DNA from: Larkinella sp. C7
GTDB lineage: Bacteria; Bacteroidota; Bacteroidia; Cytophagales; Spirosomataceae
Direction of reading: 5' to 3'
DNA: 64,000 bases
Assembly (NCBI RefSeq): GCF_006149005.1
Contig: NZ_VBSL01000005.1
Location: forward strand, 496,338 to 560,337
Part shown: positions 33,981-43,630 of the stretch, in pieces
How the letters are laid out: every line of letters starts with the position of its first letter
How positions within the stretch are numbered: the stretch's first letter is position 1
Notes under the pieces: model-generated
What the model was told of the DNA's origin: nothing
What the model saw: only the letters and a program-made list of their open reading frames with translations
Databases searched by the model: none
Program-made: the position numbers and the translations under genes

Positions 33981-36977
33981 ATGCGTCGCTGCACTTTTCT
34001 TTTCGTTTTTTATATACTTCATTTTCAAACGTTCCTGTTTGCGCAATCGACCAAACGACCGCTTACCCACGCCGACTACGACCGCTGGCAAACCGTTCGC
34101 TCCGAAAAGCACGCCAACAATGGCCAATGGCTGAGTTATCAGATTGATCCTCAGGAGGGCGACGGGGTGCTGGAATTGATCAAAATCGGCGGGAATGCAC
34201 CTACGCAGGCTTCTGAAAAAAGTACCGAGAACGTAGAGGCCAAATCCGGGCCAAACGTTCCCACAGAGCGTCAGACGGCGGCTAACAACCCGCTGGCTTC
34301 CAAAAAATACACCTTTGCCCGGGGCTATCTGGCACAGTTTACACCCGACAGCCGGTTTCTGGTGATGCGGTTAAAAGCACCTTTCAAACTCATGCGGGAG
34401 GCCAAAAAGAAAAAAGTGAAGGCCGACCAGCTTCCGAAAGACAGTTTGCTGGTGTTCAACCTCGAAACCGGCAGCCGCATCGGGTTTGCCAATGTAAAGT
34501 CATTCACCTTGCCCAAAGAGCGCGGTTCGTGGGTGGCAGTTTTGCAGGAACATCAGGAGGTGAAAGGAGCGAAAAAGGATTCAACTACCACCAAACCGGC
34601 CAGCCGGGGTCGAGCATCCGCTTCGGCAAAAAAACCGAAAGGCGATGATTTGATTCTGCTGAATCTGGAAACCGGCGCTACACAGTCGTTTCGTTACGTG
34701 ACCTATGTAACGGTTTCGGACAATGGAAATACCATTTTTTATACCAAAGATGCCGTCAACGATACGCTGAAAAAAGCCGGGGTGTTTGCCTTCGATACAA
34801 AAAAACAGAACGAGATGCTGATCGATACCAGTTCAAAACACCGGCTTTACAAAGGGCTGACCATCGATAAAACCGGCACGCAACTGGCCTGGATGGCCAC
34901 CGCCGACAGCGCCGAAGCCGATGTCCGGGCGTATGCGCTGTATTACAAACGCCTGGCCTCCCCCCCGGCCACCTCATCCCGGAAAAAGAAAAACGCAGCC
35001 CTTTCCTTCTCCGAACGAACGGCGATGAACACGGTGGTGCTGGCCGATACGCTCACCAAAGCCTATCCCAAAGGCTGGAATGTGAACGAATACCGCACGC
35101 CCTCGTTCTCGGAAGATGGTAAACGACTGTATTTCGCCACCTCCATTCTTCCCCCCAAACCCATCAAGGATTCGACGGTGCTGGATGAAGAGCGCGTCAA
35201 AGTAGACGTCTGGAGCTGGAACGACCCCACCATTCAGCCCATGCAACTCAAGCAGTTGAAGCAGGAGAAAGAACGCGGTTTTCTGGCGGTTTGCGATTTG
35301 ACCACCGGCAGCATTACGCAACTGGGAAACCGGGACATGCCGAACGTTCAGATTGATCCCAAAGCCGATCAGCCGTATTGGCTGGGACTGAGCAATTTGC
35401 CCTACCAGATCAGCAGCATGTGGGACCCCGGCCAGACGGACCTGTATCTGATCGATGCCAAAACCGGACAGAAAAAACAGATCGCCAGCGAAGCGCGGGT
35501 TTCGTACGCCCAGTTGTCGCCGGGCGGCAAATACGCCTGGTGGTACGACGAGCGCGATTCGCTCTGGCGGGCGTGGTCGATTGCGGAGGGAAAACGGATC
35601 GACCTGACGCGGGGGATTCCGGCCCGGTTTTTCGATGAAGAACACGACACGCCCGATTTGCCCGGCAGTTACGGAGCCGCTGGCTGGAGCCGCGACGACC
35701 GCTATGTGCTGATCTATGACCGCTTCGACCTCTGGCGCATCGACCCGACGGGGCAGGAAAAACCGGTGAACCTGACAGCAGGTTACGGCCGTAAAAACCG
35801 CATCCGGCTGCGACGCGCCAACCTCAATCCTGACGAAAAAGTCGTTCCGCTGACGGGCGACCTCTGGCTCACGGGTTTCTGGGAAAGCAATAAAGCCACC
35901 GGAATATTGCGAAAACCGATGGAAAAGCCAGCGGCTGAACCCGTGGTGCTGGCAAAAGGCGATTACCGGTTTTCGGGTTTATCAAAAGCCAAAAACGGCC
36001 CGGCACTGACGTTTCTGAAAGGCAATTTCCGGGAGTCGAACAACCTGTATCTGACCGACACGACCTTTGCCGAACCGCTGCCATTGACCCGGATCAATCC
36101 CCAACAGGATAGCGTCCGTTGGGGAAACGTCGAGTTGGTGAACTGGGTGGGTAACAACGGCGTCCGGCTGGAAGGGCTGCTCTACAAACCGGACGATTTC
36201 GACCCGAAGAAAAAATACCCGATGCTGGTGTATTATTACGAACGCAACGCCGAAACGCTGAACGACTACAAAGCCCCGGCACCCAGCCGCTCGACCATCA
36301 ACATGGCGTATTGTGTGTCGAACGGGTACCTGGTTTTTGTTCCTGACATTCTGTATACCACCGGCATGCCGGGCCAGAATGCCTACGACTGCATCGTGCC
36401 GGGCGTGCTGAACCTGATTGAAAAAGGGTTCGTGGATCGTGACCGCATCGGGTTGCAGGGCCAGAGCTGGGGCGGTTATCAGACCGCGTTCCTGGTGACG
36501 CGGACGAATCTGTTCAAAGCCGCCATGGCCGGGGCACCGGTGGTCAACATGACCAGCGCCTACGGCGGCATCCGCTGGGGAACGGGCATGAGCCGGATGT
36601 TTCAGTATGAAAAAACACAAAGCCGCATCGGTGGAACGCTCTGGGACAAACCGATGAACTACCTCGAAAGCTCGCCCCTCTTCTACGCCAACCGCATCCA
36701 GACGCCCCTGCTGTTGATGGCGAATGATCAGGACGGCGCGGTGCCCTGGTATCAGAGCATCGAGTTTTATTCGGCACTCCGGCGACTGAGCAAACCGGCC
36801 TGGCTGCTGGTCTACAACGGCGAAGACCACAACCTCACCCAGCGTCACAACGCCAAAGACCTCAGCATCCGGATGTACCAGTTTTTCGACCACTACCTGA
36901 AAGACGCCCCCGAACCCGCCTGGATGAAAGACGGCCGGTCGGCGGTGGAAAAAGAACTGGGGGTAATGAAATATTAA
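33981..36977 (+). CDS. Exported S9-family (prolyl oligopeptidase-type) peptidase
   Basis: This 998-residue protein has a signal peptide (about 1-22, ending FLFAQ), a long N-terminal propeller region with low-complexity Lys/Ala linkers (around 190-215 and 325-335), and a C-terminal alpha/beta hydrolase domain (about 720-990). The catalytic Ser is in GLQGQSWGGYQ, the Asp in MANDQDGAVPW and the His in NGEDHNLTQ. It belongs to the DPP/acylaminoacyl-peptidase side of S9 and probably trims peptides in the periplasm. It converges with the DUF1573 gene, a long inverted repeat lying between. Confidence 0.92.
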   Translation: MRRCTFLFVFYILHFQTFLFAQSTKRPLTHADYDRWQTVRSEKHANNGQWLSYQIDPQEGDGVLELIKIGGNAPTQASEKSTENVEAKSGPNVPTERQTAANNPLASKKYTFARGYLAQFTPDSRFLVMRLKAPFKLMREAKKKKVKADQLPKDSLLVFNLETGSRIGFANVKSFTLPKERGSWVAVLQEHQEVKGAKKDSTTTKPASRGRASASAKKPKGDDLILLNLETGATQSFRYVTYVTVSDNGNTIFYTKDAVNDTLKKAGVFAFDTKKQNEMLIDTSSKHRLYKGLTIDKTGTQLAWMATADSAEADVRAYALYYKRLASPPATSSRKKKNAALSFSERTAMNTVVLADTLTKAYPKGWNVNEYRTPSFSEDGKRLYFATSILPPKPIKDSTVLDEERVKVDVWSWNDPTIQPMQLKQLKQEKERGFLAVCDLTTGSITQLGNRDMPNVQIDPKADQPYWLGLSNLPYQISSMWDPGQTDLYLIDAKTGQKKQIASEARVSYAQLSPGGKYAWWYDERDSLWRAWSIAEGKRIDLTRGIPARFFDEEHDTPDLPGSYGAAGWSRDDRYVLIYDRFDLWRIDPTGQEKPVNLTAGYGRKNRIRLRRANLNPDEKVVPLTGDLWLTGFWESNKATGILRKPMEKPAAEPVVLAKGDYRFSGLSKAKNGPALTFLKGNFRESNNLYLTDTTFAEPLPLTRINPQQDSVRWGNVELVNWVGNNGVRLEGLLYKPDDFDPKKKYPMLVYYYERNAETLNDYKAPAPSRSTINMAYCVSNGYLVFVPDILYTTGMPGQNAYDCIVPGVLNLIEKGFVDRDRIGLQGQSWGGYQTAFLVTRTNLFKAAMAGAPVVNMTSAYGGIRWGTGMSRMFQYEKTQSRIGGTLWDKPMNYLESSPLFYANRIQTPLLLMANDQDGAVPWYQSIEFYSALRRLSKPAWLLVYNGEDHNLTQRHNAKDLSIRMYQFFDHYLKDAPEPAWMKDGRSAVEKELGVMKY

Positions 36978-36979
36978 CG

Positions 36980-37080
36980 GATGGGAACACAGATTGGACG
37001 GATTGAACGGATTAAAACGGATTTTTTTATCCAATTTATCCGTGAAAATCCGTTCAATCCGCCCAATCCGCGTTCCCATC
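36980..37080. repeat. Intergenic inverted repeat (GGATTGAACGGATT type)
   Basis: Arms of about 43 bases at 36980-37022 and 37038-37080 are imperfect inverted copies built from GATGGGAAC, GGATTG and AACGGAT words. The transcript would fold into one long hairpin between the convergent peptidase and DUF1573 genes. Confidence 0.75.
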
Positions 37081-37460
37081 TACTGAATCACTTCGCCCCG
37101 AATCGACAGCACTTTCGTGCCGCCCTCAGCGTTGGATTCCACGGTGACGGTTTTGTTGAATGTCCCGACGGCAGCGGCATTGAACGTCGCTTTGATCTTG
37201 CCGGCTTTTCCGGGCAGAATGGCTTCTTTCGGATACTCGACACCCGTGCAGCCGCAGGAACCACGGGCGTTGCTGATCACCAGCGGAACACCGCCGTTGT
37301 TGGTAAAGGCAAATTCGGCCACGACGGGTTTGCTCCGCTGAATTTTACCGAAATCGTGGGTCGTTTCGTCCCACTTAAAAACCGCCGACAGCGAGTGGGC
37401 AATCAGAACACTGGCGGCAACCAGCCACAGGCAGGATGCGATCATCAGGATGCGTTTCAT
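37080..37460 (-). CDS. DUF1573 domain protein (exported)
   Basis: From ATG 37460 the protein is 126 residues: a signal peptide (MKRILMIASCLWLVAASVLIA...) and a single DUF1573 Ig-like domain (about 30-125) with the hallmark FDFGKI-like HDFGKIQRSKPV, NARGSCGCTGVEYPK and the closing GEVIQ. The family is abundant in Bacteroidota, is exported, and has no settled function. An open frame back to 37637 adds 59 residues without sense, so I chose the start with the signal peptide. Confidence 0.9.
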   Translation of the reverse strand: MKRILMIASCLWLVAASVLIAHSLSAVFKWDETTHDFGKIQRSKPVVAEFAFTNNGGVPLVISNARGSCGCTGVEYPKEAILPGKAGKIKATFNAAAVGTFNKTVTVESNAEGGTKVLSIRGEVIQ

Positions 37461-37533
37461 GAGGTTTGTGTTTAATGGTGAAGCGTTGGAGAACCCAACG
37501 GCACAAAAGTATCTTCCTGAAAGACAGCAGGCT

Positions 37534-37571
37534 GTTAACGGGTAGCGAACAGTTGTTAACGAGATGTTAAT
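37534..37571 (+). promoter_or_regulatory. Repeated GTTAAC boxes ahead of the 37.6-kb two-component system
   Basis: GTTAAC at 37534 and 37555 and GTTAAT at 37566 lie on one face of the helix (21 and 11 bp apart), with GCGAAC between them at 37545. They could be the OmpR-type regulator's own box. No exact -7 motif at standard spacing was found. Confidence 0.35.
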
Positions 37572-37645
37572 GAGTTGATTTTTAGCCGCCGGTAGCCGAC
37601 TTTTGGCTTTCGATTCATCCTTTTCCCAGGAAACCACGAGCGATC

Positions 37646-38929
37646 ATGTCCAGACGCGTTTTCCGCATCCTGATTATTTTATCGGTCATTTCGATCATCG
37701 GCATCATTACCGTCCAGATCGTCTGGGTGCGCAAAGCCTACGCCCTGCGGGAACGCCAGTTTCGGCAAACGGCTTTCATTGCCTTGCAGGATGTGGCCGA
37801 CCAGGTGGGCCTGCTCAATGGGATTACGCAAAGCTGCACGGCGGTCACCCAGCTTTCGCCCGATTATTTTATTGTGAACACCGATTCGCCGGTCGATCCG
37901 GGCATCCTTGAACATTATATCCAGAACTCGCTGCGCAACCACAACCTGATTACAGACTTTGAATACGGTATTTACAACTGCGAAAGCGACCGGATGATCT
38001 ACGGCGCGTTTGTCAGCCTGAACGCCAATCCCCAAACCGTTCAGGCCAGCCGGAATCTGCCCAAGTTCTCGCGGAGTCCCTACTATTTCGGCATTCACTT
38101 TCCGAGTCAGTCCAGTTTCATCGCCGGTCACCTCGACGGCTGGATTGCCTCGTCGGCTGCGGTTTTGCTGGTGGTTCTGTTTTTCGGCTATACGCTGGTG
38201 GTGGTGTTGCGGCAGCGAAAACTCACCGAAGTGCAGCGGGATTTTATCAACAACATCACCCACGAACTACAAACGCCGGTAGCGACCCTCCGCATTGCCG
38301 CCGACGTGCTGCAATCCGACGCCATCCTCGACCAGCCCGAACGCCATCGCCAGTACGTGCGGGTGGTGCAGGAAGAGAGTCTGCGGCTCCAGAAACAGGT
38401 GAGCAGCGTTCTGCAACTCGCGCGCTCGGAACAAATGCAGTTTACCATCAATCCTACGGAGATCAACCTGCATCAACTGCTGACGGAAGCCGCCGAGGTG
38501 TTTCGACCACACGTCAGCCTGGAACTCTGGGCCGAAAACGCCCTGATCCGGGGCGACCGGTATCACCTCGAAAACGTCATCAACAACCTGATCGACAATG
38601 CCTTGAAATACAATACCGCTACGCCACACATTATATTGGAGACCCGTAATGACGGAGACCGGCTGGTGTGGTCGGTACAGGACAACGGCATTGGCATTGC
38701 CCCGGAACACCAGCCGTTCATTTTCAACCAGTTTTACCGCGTCCCGACCGGGAATGTTCACAACGTGAAAGGATTCGGATTGGGGTTGTATTACGTCTGC
38801 AAGGTCATCAAAGCCCACCGCTGGCAAATTTCCCTGCAAAGTATACCCGGTTCCGGGAGTATCTTTACGGTAAAGGCGCGAACGACGAAGCCAACCGCCC
38901 TGGCTCCTAAACTGCCGACTGTGCGATGA
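37646..38929 (+). CDS. Membrane sensor histidine kinase
   Basis: This 427-residue kinase has membrane helices at about 7-27 and 155-175 enclosing a roughly 125-residue periplasmic sensor domain of no recognised type. The dimerisation/phosphoacceptor helix follows with NNITHELQTPVATL (His near 211), then a HATPase domain: NVINNLIDNALKYN (N box), DNGIGIAPEH (G1) and FGLGLYYVC (G2). Its stop overlaps the start of the regulator gene by 4 nt. The signal is unknown. Confidence 0.93.
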   Translation: MSRRVFRILIILSVISIIGIITVQIVWVRKAYALRERQFRQTAFIALQDVADQVGLLNGITQSCTAVTQLSPDYFIVNTDSPVDPGILEHYIQNSLRNHNLITDFEYGIYNCESDRMIYGAFVSLNANPQTVQASRNLPKFSRSPYYFGIHFPSQSSFIAGHLDGWIASSAAVLLVVLFFGYTLVVVLRQRKLTEVQRDFINNITHELQTPVATLRIAADVLQSDAILDQPERHRQYVRVVQEESLRLQKQVSSVLQLARSEQMQFTINPTEINLHQLLTEAAEVFRPHVSLELWAENALIRGDRYHLENVINNLIDNALKYNTATPHIILETRNDGDRLVWSVQDNGIGIAPEHQPFIFNQFYRVPTGNVHNVKGFGLGLYYVCKVIKAHRWQISLQSIPGSGSIFTVKARTTKPTALAPKLPTVR

Positions 38930-39615
38930 AACCGCTTTTGCTGTACGTCGAAGATGACGTAAACCTGGGTTTTGTTACCAAAGACAATCTGGAACTGGCG
39001 CAGTTTCGGGTGGTTCACTGCACCACCGGCCCCGAAGCCTGGCGTTGTTTCGAACAGCAGCCGTTCGACCTGTGTATTCTGGACGTGATGCTGCCGCTGA
39101 CCGACGGTTTCACGCTGGCCCGGCAAATCCGGCAGATCGACGACAAGATTCCCCTGCTGTTTCTGAGTGCGCGGGCCGACAAGGACGACCGGCTACAGGG
39201 GCTTCGGCTGGGGGCCGACGACTACATCACCAAACCGTTCAGCATTGAAGAACTGATTCTGAAAATCAACGTGTTCCTGCGCCGGAGTAAGCCCCCGGTT
39301 TCTGCGCCTACCGGATCGGTACAATACATCGGATCGTATCAGTTTAATTTTCAGAATCTGACGCTGGAAATAGACGGCCACTTGCAAACGCTGACCCACC
39401 GCGAAGCCGAAGTGTTGCACTACCTGATGGCACGACCGAACACGCTGATCCGGCGGGACGAGATTCTGAAAGCCATCTGGGGCGATAACGATTATTTTAT
39501 GGGCCGCAGTCTGGACGTGTTCATCTCCCGACTGCGGAAACGGCTGGGAGCCGACTCCTCGATTCGCATCGAAAATCTCCACGGCATCGGATTTCGGCTG
39601 TTGCTGCCGGGCTGA
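38926..39615 (+). CDS. OmpR/PhoB-family response regulator
   Basis: This 229-residue protein has a receiver domain (1-120) with the acidic EDD pocket, phospho-acceptor Asp in CILDVMLPLTDG, and Lys in DDYITKPFS. A winged-helix effector domain (about 130-229) has LTHREAEVLHYL, RRDEILKAIWG, and RSLDVFISRLRKRL followed by IENLHGIGFRLLL. It is translationally coupled to the kinase upstream (ATGA overlap), so the two form a cognate pair. Confidence 0.94.
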   Translation: MKPLLLYVEDDVNLGFVTKDNLELAQFRVVHCTTGPEAWRCFEQQPFDLCILDVMLPLTDGFTLARQIRQIDDKIPLLFLSARADKDDRLQGLRLGADDYITKPFSIEELILKINVFLRRSKPPVSAPTGSVQYIGSYQFNFQNLTLEIDGHLQTLTHREAEVLHYLMARPNTLIRRDEILKAIWGDNDYFMGRSLDVFISRLRKRLGADSSIRIENLHGIGFRLLLPG

Positions 39616-39624
39616 GAAAACCGC

Positions 39625-42600
39625 TTAGGGAATCCGGACCGGATTAAACTGCCTGAAGGGAAGAATAATGTGAAAGGCAGCTCCCTGCGTTTCGGTTGCC
39701 TCGACAAAAATTTCGCCGTGGTGGATCTCGACAATTTTCTTGCTGAGCGATAAACCGATCCCGGTACCCTGGTACTGTCCGGGTTGGTTGAGCCGCTGAA
39801 AAAGTACGAAAACCTGCTGCCCGTATTTTTGCTCGAAACCGATGCCATTGTCTTTAAAAATCAGCTCGCAGTAGGTCATCGACGGGTTCAAAGTCGGATA
39901 TTGGCTGATGGTTTCCGGGGTCAGAAGGTGCGACGAAATAGCCAGAGTCGGCGGGGTTCCTTCCCTGGAAAATTTGAGGGCATTGCTGATCAGGTTGTAA
40001 AAAAGCTGATTCATCTGCAACGGAATCGCTTCAATAGTGGGCAGCAACCCGCTCGTGATGAAAGCTTTTTTCTGCTCAATCAGCAGTTCAAAATCACTCA
40101 GCACATTTTCGAGCGTTTCGCCCAAATCCGTTGGGGCAAATAGTTTTTCGTGGTTGAGAAGTTGGGAATAATTGAGTAGATCCTGGATCAGTTTGCTCAT
40201 CCGCACCGACGCCCCGGCAATTTTGCTCAGGTAGGTTTTGGCTTCCATAGAAAACTCGTCTTCGTGTTTTTCCTGCAACCGGTTCGAGAACGTAACGATT
40301 TTGCGCAGCGGTTCCTGCAAATCGTGGCTGGCGGCATGGGCAAACTGCTGTAGTTTTTCATTCGTTAGCTGCAGATCAGCCGTTCGTTCCTTGACTTTGA
40401 TTTCGAGGGCTTCCGAAAACGTCTTTAATTTTTGTTCCGCCATTTTACGTTCGGTAATGTCTTCAATGGCGAGCAGTATCAAGGGTTCCACGGCATGTTC
40501 GTTGGCCACCTGCCGGGCATTCAGCAGCATGGTCCGTTCACCGAGAACCGGAAAGGGCAGGGTAATCTCAAAATTCTCCAGTTTGACTCGCTGCGGGATG
40601 ATTTTTTCGAGCTGTCCCTGCAACCCCGGATCATCCCACTGGTGGTTTTGCAATTCATAAAACAGCTTATCTTCCGTTTCCAGCTCCGTAAAATTGAATT
40701 TTTTGTAGAAAGCCAGGTTGGCGGTTTTAATGCGCAAGGCCTTATCAAGAATCACCAGCGGTTCGCGGATGGAGGTAACGATGGATTCGGAATACAGGCG
40801 GGCACCGTTGAGTTGCTCCTGTTTGTCGAGCAGTTCCTGATTCAGAATCACCAGTTCCTCGTTGCTCGACTGCAGTTCTTCTTTCGACGTTTCCAGTTCT
40901 TCATTCAGGCTCTGCATTTCTTCGCTGCTGCTCTCCAGTTCTTCGCTCGTGCTTTGGAGTTCTTCGTTGGCCACTTCCTGGTCTTCGATGATGCTGCGCA
41001 TGTCCTCGCGGGTTTGGGCCAGCTCATTTTCCAACTGTTGAATCCGCAAATGAGATTCGTTCGTAATCACGGTAGTCAGGTCACCCGTTAAAGCCAGAGC
41101 GGTTTCGGTTTCTTTTTTGGTAAACAGAACCATAAAATGGGGCTCGACGCTGCTGGTGAGCAACAAAATTTCGATGGTCACCAAGTGTTGCACGCCGTGG
41201 ATCCGAACCGGAATGCCGGTTTTGATCACCGCGCCCGGGCTGGTTTTGGCTTTGTGCAGGGCGTTTCGCAGTTCGAACCCCAGGCCCTCGCGCGCCATTT
41301 TGAACAGGTTGAAGGTTGGTTTGCCGGGCGGTGGTTCCAGAAACGGCGCAATGGCACCATGAATGTGAACCACATCCATCAGATCATTCACAATGACACT
41401 GGCCGGGGTGTATTTGGCAAGCAGAATGGCCTCCGCTGTTTTACGGAAGTCAGTTTGCAGGGTATCAGGTTTGGCCGTTTTTTTGTCTTTTTTTACGAAG
41501 GCGTCCTCCCGTCGTCCGGCGGCAACGGGCAGAAACCGCCCCGGAACCGACTTGCGGGTATAAATCTTTTCGGTGCGGATAAAGGAAGCAAACAAATCGG
41601 ACACCACGCTGGTCGTTTCGGATTTGCCGAGCAACAGAAAACCGTTTTTCCGAAGGGCGTAATGAAAGGTCGACAGGGCTTTTTTCTGCAAAAAACTGTC
41701 CATGTAAATCAGCACATTGCGGCAACTGACCAAATCGATCTTAGAAAACGGCGGATCTTTCAAAAAATTCTGAACCGCAAAAACGCACAGATCCCGGATG
41801 GTTTTTACCACCTGGTAGTTGCCGCTGGTTTTCGTAAAATACAGGCTGAGCTGCTCATCCGAAAGCGTTTGCACTTCGGCTTTGGTATAAATGCCCGCCC
41901 GCGCTTTTTTGATGGCAATTTCGGAGATATCAGACGCAAAAATCTGAATCTGCCGGGCGGTCGACTGGTCACCCAGAAACTCGTGCAGGCAAATGGCCAT
42001 CGAAAACGCTTCTTCGCCGGTGGAGCAGCCGGCAATTCAGATTCGGACAGGTTCTTCGGCCGCTTTGTTTTTGAACAAAGCCGGAAAAACCGTTTCACGC
42101 AGGGCTTCAAACGTGTTCGGATCGCGAAAAAAAGAGGTCACCGGAATGAGCAGATCCTGAAACAATGCCTGCTGCTCGGTTTTATCCCCCATAAGGATGT
42201 TCAGGTAATCGGCCAGCTTGCCCACTTTCCCAATCGCCATTCGCCGGGCAATCCGCCGGCGAATCGTGTTCTGTTTGTAATACGTAAAATCAACCCCGCT
42301 CCGCTCCTGAAGCAGGATGATCATGGATTTGAAAGCGGTTTCATCTTCTTTAGGTATCTCCTCCTGCGTATTACCGATGGTACTCTTCTGGTAATCCCGC
42401 ACAATTTCCCGGAGCTTTTCCGGCATTTCTTCGGGCGTCAAAACAAAATCCACTACCCCGGCGTTCACGGCACTTTGCGGCATATCGCCATAAGCCGCCG
42501 TTTCCTGATCCTGTGCAAAGGAAACCCCTCCATGCTCTTTAATGGCTTTCAAACCCACCGTGCCATCGTCGCCTTTACCGGACAACACAATCCCAATCGC

Positions 42601-42996
42601 CAGTTCTTTGTGAACGTCAGCCAGAGAGGTAAAAAAAACATCGATGGCCAGATTGGTTTTTATTTTATCCCGGGGCGTCAGTTTCAGCACCCCATCGAAG
42701 GCCGTCAGGATTTTGTTGGCGGGAATAACGTAAATGTGATTGGGCGTCAGGTGAATATCGTCCGTAATCTCCGAAACCGGAATGGCCGTTATGCGGGACA
42801 GGATTTCGGGCAAGATACTTTCGTGCAAAGGGTCCAAATGCTGCACCAGCACGAACGCCATGCCCGAATTGTCCGGAATGGCCTTGAGCAGTCGCCGGAA
42901 CGCATCCAGCCCGCCCGCAGACGCACCAATGCCGACCACCGGAAAGTCCTGCGGGGTAGCAACGGGCGGGACTTCCTTTCTTTTGTCGGATGACAT
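39625..42996 (-). pseudogene. CheB-CheR-PAS histidine kinase interrupted by an in-frame UGA
   Basis: One continuous frame of 1123 codons is broken only by a TGA at 42037-42039. Before it: a CheB methylesterase domain (GIGASAGGLDAF, VQHLDP, GKGDDGTVG) and the start of CheR (RSGVDFTYYKQNTIRRRIARRM, SFFRDPNTFEAL). The TGA stands where CheR has Trp in RIW-x-AGCSTGEE. After it the reading frame continues IAGCSTGEEAFSM, the rest of CheR (FLKDPPFSKIDLVSCRNVLIYM), a long coiled coil (about 41000-40800, repeated EELQSS), a PAS-like region and a kinase core with SHDLQEPLRK and DNGIGFEQKYG. Both halves are otherwise clean, so the nonsense change is recent, or a sequencing error. Confidence 0.85.
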
Positions 42997-43129
42997 TGTT
43001 TTTCAGGGGGTAGCTAAAGGTACGGAAAAGGTTTACAATACCGTGCGGATTTGTATTTAGTTTGTCATTATCGTACATCTACCGCCGAAGTTGTTTACCT
43101 TGCTTACCACGACCACCGATCACCATGAA

Positions 43130-43552
43130 ATGAACCGTATCCTGACCTTCCTGCTTGTAGACGATGATGCTGACGATTGTGATTTTTTTCGGGAAGCGGT
43201 ACGGGAAATTGATGACACATTGAATTTTTACACGGCCGAAAACGGCGAAGATGCCCTGGTGAAACTTCGCAATGGACTCCAAAAACGTCCTGACTTCATT
43301 TTTCTGGATTTGAACATGCCCCGCCTGGACGGCAAACACTGCTTGGCTGAGCTGAAGAAAGATCCCAACCTGAGAGATATTCCGGTGATTATTTATACGA
43401 CCTCCTCCGCACCGGAGGACATCAAAGAAACCCACCTGCTGGGCGCATCGTACTTCCTGACCAAGCCCTCCGACTACCAGAAGCTCCTGAAAGATCTGGT
43501 TTTTGTGATGGGCCGGGATTGGTCACAACAACCCCAAATGCTTCGTTTTTAA
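43130..43552 (+). CDS. Single-domain response regulator (CheY-like)
   Basis: From ATG 43130 the protein is 140 residues, only a receiver domain. The acidic pocket is VDDDADD, the phospho-acceptor Asp is in FIFLDLNMPRLDG, the Thr/Ser switch in IIYTTSS and the Lys in FLTKPSD. This subfamily (rcp1-like) relays phosphate in light/stress phosphorelays and often sits beside hybrid kinases. Here the divergently transcribed CheB-CheR kinase is its neighbour and a possible partner. A TTG at 43091 would add 13 residues and is less likely. Confidence 0.9.
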   Translation: MNRILTFLLVDDDADDCDFFREAVREIDDTLNFYTAENGEDALVKLRNGLQKRPDFIFLDLNMPRLDGKHCLAELKKDPNLRDIPVIIYTTSSAPEDIKETHLLGASYFLTKPSDYQKLLKDLVFVMGRDWSQQPQMLRF

Positions 43553-43586
43553 TTTCCGACCAGGTATTAAAATGGCGGCTTTCGGC

Positions 43587-43594
43587 TATATTTG
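43587..43594 (+). promoter_or_regulatory. -7 promoter box of the beta-propeller gene
   Basis: TATATTTG matches TAnnTTTG exactly, 36 nt before the ATG at 43631, a normal leader length. Confidence 0.55.
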
Positions 43595-43630
43595 TGTAAT
43601 ATCCAAAGCTATAACCCTTCTATTTGCAGC

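Noticed and set aside
42037-42039. The UGA inside the CheB-CheR kinase as selenocysteine, suggested by a SelD-like gene in the same window.
   Set aside because: Homologues have Trp, not Cys, at this position, and the SelD-like protein itself lacks catalytic residues. No SelA, SelB or tRNA-Sec is visible.
42037-42039. UGA read as Trp by an alternative genetic code.
   Set aside because: Other genes here stop at TGA at the expected protein end, for example the ECF sigma factor and the lmo0937-type gene.
41137-42993. A 618-codon plus-strand open frame opposite the CheB-CheR kinase.
   Set aside because: It is antisense to a strongly conserved gene, has no domain and reads as Gly/Arg/Phe/His-rich shadow typical of this codon usage.
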